32,470 nucleotides of DNA from Chloroflexota bacterium (GTDB taxonomy: Bacteria > Chloroflexota > Dehalococcoidia > Lucifugimonadales > UBA3495), in contig VXOG01000006.1 in assembly GCA_009840165.1 (NCBI GenBank), positions 1 through 32,470 of the forward strand, read 5' to 3'. The notes beneath the pieces are model-generated. The model saw only the letters and a program-made list of their open reading frames with translations. It did not search any database and had not been told where the DNA came from. The position numbers were made by a program, and so were the translations under genes. Positions 15,710-22,862 of this stretch are shown one piece after another. Each line of letters starts with the position of its first letter. Position 1 is the stretch's first letter.

Positions 15710-16261
15710 ATGAGAACTTTGATGACACGAACTAAACTGATGCGCGGGCGACTGCTGCCGTTGGTCGGATTGGCCATCGTGGCCGGTATGCTGGCCGTCG
15801 GGTGTTCGCAAGGTTCCTATCCGCTGGACATCTTCTACGAGATGCACTACCAGCCGTCCTACAAGGCCCACGAGCCGCCGCGCCTCAGCCCGCCGGCGTC
15901 CGCGGTGCCCTGGTATGGCTCCACGCCGCCGCAGCCCACCTCTTTCGCCGGCTCCGGCAAGCACATCTTCGAGACCAACTGCGTCATGTGCCACGGAGTA
16001 ACCGGCCAAGGCGACGGGCAGGTTTTGGGCCGCATGATCGTCGATTACGGCTATCAGGCCACCGACGCGCCGCTCCTGAACCCAAACCTGACTTCGGAAG
16101 CTGCTACCGGACTGAGCCGGGACGAACTACGAGGCGTACTTACGGGCGGCGTCAACATCATGCCCTCCTTCTCCAAGCTGCTCACCGAAAACCAGATCGA
16201 GCTGGTGCTGGACTACGTGGAAGGCTGCATCCAGGACGGCAACCAGGCAGCATGCCAGTAA
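15710..16261 (+). CDS. actE: ActE-like lipoprotein monohaem cytochrome c
   Basis: With the ATG at 15710 the protein has 183 residues, starting with a lipoprotein signal (LLPLVGLAIVAGMLAVGC, lipobox LAVGC with Cys32). It has one haem c site CVMCH (91-95) and a likely distal Met in the segment GGVNIMPSFSKLLTENQIELVLDYV. Sequence before the haem, YPLDIFYEMHYQPSYKAHEPPRLSPPASAVPWYG, is the conserved ActE lead-in. It would accept electrons from ActA and hand them to the terminal acceptor. A longer frame from TTG 15677 has no family support and overlaps a repeat; ATG 15722 is an alternative with a GAGAA stretch 9 bases upstream. It is the last act gene; a terminator-like hairpin follows. Confidence 0.9.
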   Translation: MRTLMTRTKLMRGRLLPLVGLAIVAGMLAVGCSQGSYPLDIFYEMHYQPSYKAHEPPRLSPPASAVPWYGSTPPQPTSFAGSGKHIFETNCVMCHGVTGQGDGQVLGRMIVDYGYQATDAPLLNPNLTSEAATGLSRDELRGVLTGGVNIMPSFSKLLTENQIELVLDYVEGCIQDGNQAACQ

Positions 16262-16300
16262 CGCAGTGACTGTCCGAACTCACCGGCAAGGTGTCGCTTG

Positions 16301-16331
16301 GAGTGTTACCATTACGGTAGCACTCATTTTT
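16301..16331 (+). terminator. Terminator-like hairpin after actE (possible TA operator)
   Basis: GAGTGTTACC (16301-16310), loop attac and GGTAGCACTC (16316-16325) form a 10-bp stem with one U-G pair, followed by ATTTTTA. It fits a Rho-independent terminator of the act operon. It is also the nearest palindrome upstream of the antitoxin gene (17 bases), so an operator role is possible. Confidence 0.6.
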
Positions 16332-16347
16332 ATGGAGAGGCGCAGCG

Positions 16348-16581
16348 ATGAAGGACACCATAGCAGTGACGGTTGATTCCGACGTGGCCGAAAAATACCG
16401 TTCGGCTTCAAAATCCGAGCGTCTCAAATTAGATTGGCTGGTCAACTTGCACTTGCGCGATCTGATGGGACGCAGGAAGTCACTGGAAGAGTTGGAAGCA
16501 TCTATGAACGAGATGAGCCGAAAGGCGCAGAAGCGAGGACTAACACCCGACATTCTGCAATCCATACTGGACGACGAATAA
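16348..16581 (+). CDS. Antitoxin-like small protein, partner of PIN toxin
   Basis: The 77-residue protein MKDTIAVTVDSDVAEKYRSASKSERLKLDWLVNLHLRDLMGRRKS has a predicted N-terminal strand and two helices. This is the layout of the small antitoxins (RHH-like N-terminus, helical toxin-binding tail) that precede PIN-domain toxins. A good ribosome-binding site GGAGAGG lies about 8 bases before the ATG. The gene ends 6 bases before the PIN gene. The region is less GC-rich than its neighbours. The family is not named with certainty; the role follows from size, layout and partner. Confidence 0.75.
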   Translation: MKDTIAVTVDSDVAEKYRSASKSERLKLDWLVNLHLRDLMGRRKSLEELEASMNEMSRKAQKRGLTPDILQSILDDE

Positions 16582-16587
16582 GCGCGA

Positions 16588-17007
16588 ATGTTTCGGTGTG
16601 TGTTCGATACGAACAGTGTCGTCAGTGCGGCGCTGTTTGCCGATTCCGTGCCGGCGCGAGCTTTGATGCTGGCGTTGCGCTTAGGAGTCGTTTTGATGTC
16701 CCAAGATTTAGCTGACGAGTTGGCCGATGTGCTTGCCAGGCCGCGGTTCATTCGTTATAGCAGCTTGCAGGCGAGAAAGACGCTCCTGGATAACCTGATG
16801 CAGCAAACGGAGTGGATGGAAGTCACCCAGCAAATACACGCCTGCCGCGACCCTGACGACGATAAAATCCTCGAACTAGCCGTCAACGGCGAGGCCGATT
16901 ACATCGTAACCGGCGATGACGACCTGCTGGTGATGAAACCCTTTCGCCGCATAGACATCGTGACGCCGGCCGAATTTCTGGCTATTGCCAGTGCCATAGA
17001 TCAATGA
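16588..17007 (+). CDS. PIN-domain toxin (COG1569-like ribonuclease)
   Basis: The 139-residue protein carries the PIN active site: Asp7 in FDTNSVVSAAL, Glu44 in DLADELADVLARPRF, Asp90-92 in CRDPDDDKILELAVNGEADYIVTGD, and Asp110 in TGDDDLL, followed by the C-terminal RIDIVTPAEFLA. All the acidic residues that bind Mg2+/Mn2+ in PIN ribonucleases are present. It belongs with COG1569 putative toxins, which probably cleave RNA and are inhibited by the preceding antitoxin. The stop codon overlaps the start of ccmH in an ATGA at 17004-17007, an unusual coupling of a toxin to cytochrome c maturation. Confidence 0.85.
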   Translation: MFRCVFDTNSVVSAALFADSVPARALMLALRLGVVLMSQDLADELADVLARPRFIRYSSLQARKTLLDNLMQQTEWMEVTQQIHACRDPDDDKILELAVNGEADYIVTGDDDLLVMKPFRRIDIVTPAEFLAIASAIDQ

Positions 17008-17525
17008 ACAGGATCCTCGCTGTCGTCTCTATTGTTATTGCCTCGGGTTTGTTGCTCTCCGGCAGTGCCTACGCCCAATCCGGCGAGAACGCCGGCGCGT
17101 ATGACGAGGCGGAGGCGCAGGCCATCGACCGTATGCTGATGTGCCCCGTGTGCCCCGCGCAAACCATCGACCAGACTGAGGTTCCCCTCGCCAAGCAGAT
17201 GCGGGCGCAGGTGCGCGAGTTGCTTGCTGACGGCGCCACCCGAAAGGAAGTCCTCGACTGGTTCGCCGCCCCCGAACGCTACGGCCCCGGCGTGCTGGCC
17301 GAACCGCCGCGCTCGGGATTCTATCTGATCGCATGGATCGTCCCCGGCGTCATCGTCGTAGCGGGCCTGGCCGGCGGATTGCTGACCCTGCGCGCTATGC
17401 GTCGCCGCGCCGACGACAACCCATCCGAAACCGCCAGCGAGACCGACGACCTGCAACCCTACCTCGCGGCGGTGGATCGGGACTTGGCGTTAGACAAGGA
17501 TGATGCAAATGCAGAGCAAAACTAA
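17004..17525 (+). CDS. ccmH: CcmH/CycL-type cytochrome c maturation protein
   Basis: The 173-residue protein has a signal peptide (1-24, cleavage after SAYA), then the CcmH redox site MLMCPVCPAQTIDQTEV with Cys47 and Cys50 (family pattern LRCPVC). A helical domain carries LAKQMRAQVRELLADGATRKEVLDWFAAPERYGPGVLAEPP, and a transmembrane anchor (about 108-130) is followed by a charged tail. It reduces the CXXCH thiols of apocytochromes before haem attachment. It overlaps the preceding toxin stop by four bases; whether it has its own promoter is not clear. The downstream ccmF is separated by a repeat element of about 80 bp. Confidence 0.92.
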   Translation: MNRILAVVSIVIASGLLLSGSAYAQSGENAGAYDEAEAQAIDRMLMCPVCPAQTIDQTEVPLAKQMRAQVRELLADGATRKEVLDWFAAPERYGPGVLAEPPRSGFYLIAWIVPGVIVVAGLAGGLLTLRAMRRRADDNPSETASETDDLQPYLAAVDRDLALDKDDANAEQN

Positions 17526-17548
17526 TCCGTCATTCCAGAGACACCTCT

Positions 17549-17626
17549 CGTCATTCCGGCTTTCGCCGGAATCCAGGAATCTATACCAGATAGACCTTCT
17601 GGATTCCCGCCTACGCGGGAATGACG
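17549..17626. repeat. 78-bp inverted repeat (CGTCATTCC ... GGAATGACG)
   Basis: CGTCATTCC-GGC-tttc-GCC-GGAATCCAG and CTGGATTCC-CGC-ctac-GCG-GGAATGACG face each other around a 23-base spacer, so both ends form hairpins and the whole unit can fold. Its right end supplies an ATG at 17621 that can be mistaken for the ccmF start. Related arms are at 6056-6108 and near 7028-7055. Confidence 0.8.
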
Positions 17627-17641
17627 ATTTCGGGGTGGACC

Positions 17642-19630
17642 ATGGCTGACCTGGGAGCCGCCTGCCTCTGGATGGCGTTGGCCTTGGCGACGTACTCTTT
17701 CGCCGCATCGATAGCCGGGCAACTGCGCGGTTCACCGGGCTTGCTGGACAGCAGCCGCAAGGCATCCTACGTGCTCGTAGTGGTTCTGCTGGTGTCCACC
17801 CTGTCGCTGGTGCAGTCTTTCATCACCCGCGACTTTTCACTGGCCTACGTCGCTGCCCACAGCAACATTGCGATGGACAACATCTACACCTGGGTGGCTT
17901 TCTACGCCGGCAACGAGGGGTCGCTGCTGTACATCGCTTTCGCCCTGTCGGTGATGGCGGCGTTGGCGATCTGGCTGGCCCCGGCCTCCACCCACTCCAC
18001 CCTGCCATGGACGGTAGCGATCCTCATGCTCATCGAGGTCTTCTTCCTCGCCGTCATGGGATTCATGGCCAACCCCTTCCAGAAGCTGCCCTTCCCGGTG
18101 CCCGACGGCCAGGGCATCAATCCCCTACTGACCCACTTCGGGATGTTCTTCCATCCGCCGGCTCTGATGGCCGGGCTGGTCGGCATCAGCATCCCGATGG
18201 CCTTCTCCCTGGGTAGTCTAATTGGAGGCAAGGGCGGCGACGAATGGATTGACGCCGGCCGGGCCTGGGGCGTGGGCATCTGGGCGCTGCTGGCATCCGG
18301 CCTGCTGCTGGGTTCCTGGTGGGCCTATACCATTCTGGGGTGGGGCGGGTTCTGGTTCTGGGATCCAGTAGAAAATGCCGCCTTCATGCCCTGGATCGTC
18401 CTGACCGCCTTCATCCACTCCATAATGGTGCAGAAGCGCCGGGGTATGTTCCGGATGTGGAACATCGTGCTGATCAACATCGCCTTCGGATTCGCGCTCT
18501 ACGGTATGTTCATGAACCGGGGCGGGCCGGTGCCGTCGGTCCATTCCTTCGGCGCATCCACTCTGGGCTGGGTGTTCCTGCTGTTCCTCGCATTCGGCGT
18601 CATCGTTCCAATGGCCATATTCTTCTGGCGCTACGACTTGGTACGCAGCGCGCAGCGCCTGGATTCCATGCTGTCCCGCGAGGCAGCGTTCCTCATCAAC
18701 AATCTGCTGCTGCTGGGCATCGCCGTCGCAACCCTGTGGGGCACCGTGTACCCGCTGCTGTCCCGCCTCTTCGCCGAGCAGGAGATCACCGTCGCCCGGC
18801 CCTTCTACGACCAGGTAAACGGCCCGCTCATGCTCGTGCTGGTGCTGCTGATGGGCGTGGGGCCGCTGCTGCCCTGGCGTCGCGCCAATCTGCAATCGCT
18901 GCGACGCGCCCTGCTGTTGCCGGGATCAGCGGCGTTGATCACGGCGGTTGCGCTGCTGGCCGTGGGCATCCGCCAGCCCTACGCCGTTGTCGGGTTTGGA
19001 CTATGCGCTCTCGTCACCACAAGCATCCTCACAGAGTGGACGCGGGGAACCCTGGCCCGCCGGCGCAGCGTCGGCGACAACCCTGCCGTCGGTTTCGTAC
19101 GCCTCATCATCGCCAACCGTCCCCGCTACGGCGGCTATGTGGTCCATCTGGCAGTGGTGATGGTCGCCCTCGGCGTCGTGGGCCAGTCCTTCTACGGGAT
19201 ACAGAAAGACGTGGTCATGTTCCCCGGCGACGAGGTCACCGTCGGCGACTACCGCATGACCTACGTTGACACCACTACGCTGGCCTACGCCGACCGCACG
19301 GAATATCGCACCACCGTCGAGGTGTACCACAAGGGCGAGTTCCTGGACGTAATGCACCCCCGGCGCACGTTCCACCCGGAGTTCAACATGGCGTCCACCC
19401 TGGCCGCCATCCGCTCCACGCCCGTAGAGGACTTCTACGTGGTGCCCAGCGAGAACCGTGAGGACGGCGCCGTCGGATTCCGCATCCTGGTCAACCCGCT
19501 GGTGTGGTGGATGTGGGTCGCCGGCCCGGTGCTGATTCTGGGCACGGTGATCGCCCTCTGGCCGGCCCGCGCGCCGGTGCGCCGTCCGGTGGCAGCGGCG
19601 GCAAGGCCGGCGCCCGGCTCCGCCGATTAG
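17642..19630 (+). CDS. ccmF: CcmF-type haem lyase subunit
   Basis: The 662-residue polytopic protein has the WWD haem-handling signature WAYTILGWGGFWFWDPVENAAFMPW (about 228-252) and flanking conserved blocks: IAMDNIYTWVAFYAGNEGSLLYI, LLTHFGMFFHPPALMAGLVG, ALYGMFMNRGGPVPSVHSFG, and a long C-terminal periplasmic loop before the last helix (VWWMWVAGPVLILGTVIALW). CcmF ligates haem to apocytochromes with CcmH and CcmI. His residues of HPP and VHSF match the conserved haem ligands. I prefer ATG 17642 with GGGGTGG just upstream over ATG 17621, which lies in a repeat. No CcmA, B, C, D or E gene is in the window. Confidence 0.95.
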   Translation: MADLGAACLWMALALATYSFAASIAGQLRGSPGLLDSSRKASYVLVVVLLVSTLSLVQSFITRDFSLAYVAAHSNIAMDNIYTWVAFYAGNEGSLLYIAFALSVMAALAIWLAPASTHSTLPWTVAILMLIEVFFLAVMGFMANPFQKLPFPVPDGQGINPLLTHFGMFFHPPALMAGLVGISIPMAFSLGSLIGGKGGDEWIDAGRAWGVGIWALLASGLLLGSWWAYTILGWGGFWFWDPVENAAFMPWIVLTAFIHSIMVQKRRGMFRMWNIVLINIAFGFALYGMFMNRGGPVPSVHSFGASTLGWVFLLFLAFGVIVPMAIFFWRYDLVRSAQRLDSMLSREAAFLINNLLLLGIAVATLWGTVYPLLSRLFAEQEITVARPFYDQVNGPLMLVLVLLMGVGPLLPWRRANLQSLRRALLLPGSAALITAVALLAVGIRQPYAVVGFGLCALVTTSILTEWTRGTLARRRSVGDNPAVGFVRLIIANRPRYGGYVVHLAVVMVALGVVGQSFYGIQKDVVMFPGDEVTVGDYRMTYVDTTTLAYADRTEYRTTVEVYHKGEFLDVMHPRRTFHPEFNMASTLAAIRSTPVEDFYVVPSENREDGAVGFRILVNPLVWWMWVAGPVLILGTVIALWPARAPVRRPVAAAARPAPGSAD

Positions 19631-19640
19631 CGTACCAGTC

Positions 19641-19937
19641 ATGCAGCTTGGATTGGCGATCGCCGTCGCCCTCCTGATAATCGCCGTGGTGGCCTGGCCG
19701 CTGCTGGCCCGCCGGCGGAACGCGCCGCCTCGAACGGACCCGTCGGAAACACCCGCCAGCGACCACGCCGCCGCGCTCAACGCCGTGTACGACGCCATCC
19801 GCACCCTGCAAACCGACCACAGCCTGGGCCGCGTCAACGACGACGATTACAGGAAGCAGTTGGACGAATACCGACGGCAGGCTGCGGAGTTGCTGCGAGA
19901 CATGGACCGGCGGGGAGAAGCGTCACAGGATGATTGA
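19641..19937 (+). CDS. CcmI-like N-terminal membrane protein
   Basis: The 98-residue protein has one N-terminal membrane segment (LGLAIAVALLIIAVVAWPLLA) followed by a helical stretch ALNAVYDAIRTLQTDHSLGRVNDDDYRKQLDEYRRQAAELLRDMD. That stretch matches the N-terminal module of CcmI/CycH (helix, LxxLxxDxxxGxxxxxDY), which helps present apocytochrome to CcmF. The tetratricopeptide-repeat domain of full CcmI is absent, so this is the short form seen in several bacteria. It starts 11 bases after ccmF and overlaps the next start by eight bases. The role in cytochrome c maturation is inferred from this context. Confidence 0.78.
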   Translation: MQLGLAIAVALLIIAVVAWPLLARRRNAPPRTDPSETPASDHAAALNAVYDAIRTLQTDHSLGRVNDDDYRKQLDEYRRQAAELLRDMDRRGEASQDD

Positions 19938-20484
19938 CCTCGCCGAGCTACCGCCCAACGTGGAGCGGAGAACCGCCGCCGAAATCATCGAAGTGGCGTG
20001 GCTGCCGGCGCTGCTCGCCCTGATCACTGCGGCGTCAACGTGGCTCATCTGGTACTATACCCATACGGTTTGCACACCCGAAATCGCTGCGTTGACCGGC
20101 TGCAATCCGGGCTCCGTTGCCAGGTACATCAACGTTGACGTTTTCGGGAAGATGTTGACCTACGGAGGTCTGGTCGGCGGGATCGGAGGTTTTTGGCGGT
20201 ACGATATGATCAAAAAGGAGCGGGCCGCGCGCATCGCGGCGGAGAACCAGGCAGCTGAACTACGAAAACAGTTGCACGATGAGCGGGAGAAGAACGCCGC
20301 CAGGCGCGAGGAGGAACGCCGGCAGGCCGAGGAGGAACATCGGCAGGCCGCAGAGGAACGCCGACAGGCCGCAGAGGAACGCCGACAGGAGCATCTGGCA
20401 TTCATGGGCGCCCTCTCCGAACTCACCGCCGAAATCGCTCACCTGCGCCAGCAACGCAACGGCAACGGCCAGAGCGGTCAGTAA
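19930..20484 (+). CDS. Unknown membrane protein with coiled-coil tail in ccm cluster
   Basis: The 184-residue protein has two hydrophobic segments (LPALLALITAASTWLIWYY and KMLTYGGLVGGIGGFW), with two Cys between them (TVCTPEIAALTGC). A charged coiled coil follows from about 95 to 170 and is dominated by EERRQAA heptads. I do not recognise the family. It overlaps the CcmI-like gene by eight bases and is followed at 11 bases by another membrane-anchored protein, so it belongs to the ccm operon. The heptad stretch is encoded by four 21-bp DNA repeats. A scaffold role in the maturation complex is possible but is only inferred from position. Confidence 0.75.
   Translation: MIDLAELPPNVERRTAAEIIEVAWLPALLALITAASTWLIWYYTHTVCTPEIAALTGCNPGSVARYINVDVFGKMLTYGGLVGGIGGFWRYDMIKKERAARIAAENQAAELRKQLHDEREKNAARREEERRQAEEEHRQAAEERRQAAEERRQEHLAFMGALSELTAEIAHLRQQRNGNGQSGQ
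20311..20394. repeat. Four 21-bp tandem repeats encoding EERRQAA
   Basis: Units at 20311, 20332, 20353 and 20374 differ at a few bases (for example GAGGAACGCCGGCAGGCC and GAGGAACGCCGACAGGCC). Unit length is a multiple of three and extends a coiled coil by one heptad. Confidence 0.85.
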
Positions 20485-20495
20485 GTAACCCCGCC

Positions 20496-21539
20496 TTGCT
20501 TATCCGGTTGCCCATACTGGCCGCGTTGGTGGCCATCATTCTGCTGGTGATCACACCCGCAGCGCTCTATTCCCAGTCATCCGCCACGTCCCCGGTGTCC
20601 GGCGTCCTGGTCAACGGGACGCAGGGCGGCGCAATCCCCGCCAACGCCACCGTCCTGCTGCACCAGTTCGGCGCTGACTCCGGCTCTGTGGACACCTACG
20701 ATACCACCACAGACGCCACCGGCGCGTTCCGTTTTGACGACGTGCCGCCCACTCCGGAAAATGGCAGCGCGGCCTTAGTCGCCATTTACGGCGGCACACG
20801 ATACAGCGAGGTGCTATCGCCATCGGAAACGTCCGACCCGGTCTCGCTCACCGTGTACGAGCTCACGCGCGATGTCGGCGTAGTTGCCACCACCGAACAG
20901 TCCATCATCGTCGCCGGCATCGACACCGCCACGCGGCGCATGGCTGCCGTCCAGCTCTTCACCCTGGAAAACCGCAGCGACACCACGCTGGTTCCCGACC
21001 TGTCCGCTCCGCCCATAATCGGACAGTTCAGCTTCCTGCGCTTCTCCCTGCCCGCCGAGGCGACCAATCTGGACGTCTCCACCGACCTGGTCGGCGGCGA
21101 GGTAATCCCGGTGGGAACGGGTTTCGCCATCACCGCGCCGGTGCAACCGGGCCGCCACCAGGTGAGCTTCACCTTCACCGTACCCTACGAAAGCGATACG
21201 CTGGCGTGGCGAGACAACACGCTACAGGGCGCCGAGTCCCTGCGCCTGCTGATTCCCGACGAATTCGGCGACATCGGCGTCGGCGGCCTCCCCGCGCAGG
21301 AATCGTTGACCCTCGGCGAGATAACCTACCGCGTCTGGGGAACCGAAAACCTGGCTCCCGGCGCCGGAGTTAACCTTCTGTTGTCCGGCCTGCCCGAACC
21401 CTCGTGGATCACCAAGTTGGGGAATCCGCTGTCGGAAGCCCGCTTCTGGTACGCGGCTATCCCGGTACTGGTGGCGGCGGCGCTGGCTTGCCTTTTGTTG
21501 TGGGGTGCCTGGCGACGCCCGGCGGAATCCACCGCCTGA
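20496..21539 (+). CDS. Secreted, membrane-anchored beta-rich protein of unknown function in ccm cluster
   Basis: The 347-residue protein has an N-terminal signal segment (LIRLPILAALVAIILLVITPAALYSQ), then a carboxypeptidase-regulatory-like beta domain (VSGVLVNGTQGGAIPANATVLLHQF ... DATGAFRFDDVP). After that comes a second beta-rich region (about 110-300) and a C-terminal membrane helix (WYAAIPVLVAAALACLLLWGAW). It would face the outside, anchored at its C-terminus. Proteins with this layout sit in ccm clusters of some Chloroflexi-type genomes, but I cannot assign a role. The start is TTG at 20496, 11 bases after the preceding stop, with no clear Shine-Dalgarno. Its stop overlaps the thioredoxin gene start (TGATG), so it is co-translated with a haem-maturation thioredoxin. 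Confidence 0.78.
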   Translation: MLIRLPILAALVAIILLVITPAALYSQSSATSPVSGVLVNGTQGGAIPANATVLLHQFGADSGSVDTYDTTTDATGAFRFDDVPPTPENGSAALVAIYGGTRYSEVLSPSETSDPVSLTVYELTRDVGVVATTEQSIIVAGIDTATRRMAAVQLFTLENRSDTTLVPDLSAPPIIGQFSFLRFSLPAEATNLDVSTDLVGGEVIPVGTGFAITAPVQPGRHQVSFTFTVPYESDTLAWRDNTLQGAESLRLLIPDEFGDIGVGGLPAQESLTLGEITYRVWGTENLAPGAGVNLLLSGLPEPSWITKLGNPLSEARFWYAAIPVLVAAALACLLLWGAWRRPAESTA

Positions 21540-22102
21540 TGTCCCGCCGCAACTGGATCATCCTGGGGACGGCCGCCGCGCTCATCCCCCTGTTCGCTCT
21601 GCTGGCCTGGGCCGCCTCACAGCAGCGAGGCCAACCGCCCGGCACCGGCATCAACCAGCAATTCGGTGAGATCCGGATCGAGCGCTCCCAAGCCGCGGAC
21701 TTTGATCTCCAACTGCTGAACGGCGATCCCGTCCGACTGTCCGACCTGCGCGGCAAGGTTGTAATGGTTGACTTTTGGGCGTCCTGGTGCGGCCCCTGCC
21801 GTCAGGAGTCGGCGGCGTTGAACCGCGCCTACGCCGCCTACGCCGACCGGCCCGTGGAGTTTGTCGGCGTCAACGTCTGGGACACGGAAAACGCGGCGGA
21901 ACTGTTCCTGGTGGAGTTCGGCGTCGAGTACCCGGCCGGCGTGGATTCCAATGGCGACATCGCCCTCAACTACGGCGTCCGAGGCATCCCCGAGAAGTTC
22001 TTCGTTGACGCCAACGGGATCATCCGGCGCAAGTACGTAGGCCCCATGCCCGAGGACGTTCTCCGGACGACGTTGGACACCCTGCTGGCCGAAGCGGAGT
22101 AA
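21539..22102 (+). CDS. CcmG/ResA-type membrane-anchored thioredoxin
   Basis: The 187-residue protein has an N-terminal anchor (NWIILGTAAALIPLFALLAWA), then a TlpA-like fold: DFDLQLLNGDPVRLSDLRGKVVMVDFWASWCGPCRQE, with the active-site WCGPC (Cys84, Cys87), and the later cis-Pro block GVRGIPEKFFVDANGII. Such proteins reduce apocytochrome or CcmH disulfides during cytochrome c maturation. The start is ATG 21539, which overlaps the preceding stop. A longer frame from 21404 overlaps that gene and has no signal. Position at the end of the ccm block supports the role. The R-M operon beyond is convergent, with a 34-base gap. Confidence 0.93.
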   Translation: MSRRNWIILGTAAALIPLFALLAWAASQQRGQPPGTGINQQFGEIRIERSQAADFDLQLLNGDPVRLSDLRGKVVMVDFWASWCGPCRQESAALNRAYAAYADRPVEFVGVNVWDTENAAELFLVEFGVEYPAGVDSNGDIALNYGVRGIPEKFFVDANGIIRRKYVGPMPEDVLRTTLDTLLAEAE

Positions 22103-22136
22103 TGCGACGCGCCGGTGTCGGGAGGGCAGCGATAGC

Positions 22137-22862
22137 CTAACACTGGTACATTACTCTAAACTCGTCAATGTTGCGATATAGGCGCTCTCGCTCGCTTGCC
22201 GTACGTCCGTAGTTTCGCCAATACGCCAGGAATTCACTTTCAGACTGAAAGACGCCGTTGCCTTGCTGAAAGTCGGTCAGGCGTCCGGAGATGCTCCCGA
22301 TGTTGGTAGTATTTCCGCTGCCGGCACGGTCACCGGCTATGCGCCATTTTTCTTGCACGAAAACCTCAACTTCGTCAAATGGCGTCGGAATTTCGGACAG
22401 GTCGCCGGTAGAATATATGCGATTGGCGGCGGATGCAGGCATTGCCGTGCGGTTATAGACAAAGCCAACAATCCAGTGTTCACCATACTCGCTATATGGA
22501 AACATAATATTCTTGCGGTCATTACGCAAAAAACTGGTGTAGCTGCCCAACGTGGATGAGAATGCATCACCTGATGCTTGGCGGTACGTTGTTTTCACGT
22601 CAACAGCGATCTTTCTCGCATCTTCAGGTCCCGTAGCCAGCGTAAAATCAGGATAATAATTCTGTTTGTCCGCATCAATAAGAACCAACCCGGCGGTGGC
22701 TGTGTAAGCAACCACCGCTTGCCGGACGATGTTCTCAAAAAGCGTGCTGATTACTTTGGTATCCGAACTCAGTGGGTAAATTCGTCCTCGGCGGTCGATG
22801 ATCCCGCAAACGCCATATCCGTTTTCCAGGCCAGATAGATAGTTGAGGACATATTCCTTCAT
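22137..22862 (-). CDS. EcoRV-like type II restriction endonuclease (predicted GATATC specificity)
   Basis: The 241-residue protein is collinear with EcoRV (245 aa). The catalytic PD-(D/E)XK residues are Asp72 (YYPDFTL), Asp88 and Lys90 (KIAVDVKTTY), matching EcoRV Asp74, Asp90 and Lys92. The EcoRV R-loop that reads the DNA, GSGNTTN, is identical here (181-187). Shared blocks include YGVCGIIDRRGRIYPLSSDTKV, LGSYTSFLRND, HWIVGFVYNR and EFLAYWRNYGRT. It therefore probably cuts the sequence recognised by EcoRV, GATATC. The gene follows the methyltransferase on the same strand, overlapping its stop by ATGA, so both are one operon. Composition is visibly less GC-rich than the neighbours, a sign of transfer. 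Confidence 0.93.
   Translation of the reverse strand: MKEYVLNYLSGLENGYGVCGIIDRRGRIYPLSSDTKVISTLFENIVRQAVVAYTATAGLVLIDADKQNYYPDFTLATGPEDARKIAVDVKTTYRQASGDAFSSTLGSYTSFLRNDRKNIMFPYSEYGEHWIVGFVYNRTAMPASAANRIYSTGDLSEIPTPFDEVEVFVQEKWRIAGDRAGSGNTTNIGSISGRLTDFQQGNGVFQSESEFLAYWRNYGRTASERERLYRNIDEFRVMYQC

Noticed and set aside
13175-16009. Long minus-strand frames opposite actC, actD and actE
   Set aside because: Translations are rich in His, Gln and Asp without domain content and sit entirely over genes with clear families.
18319-19269. Plus-strand frame of 316 codons inside ccmF
   Set aside because: It is the +1 frame of a well supported ccmF gene and has no domain.
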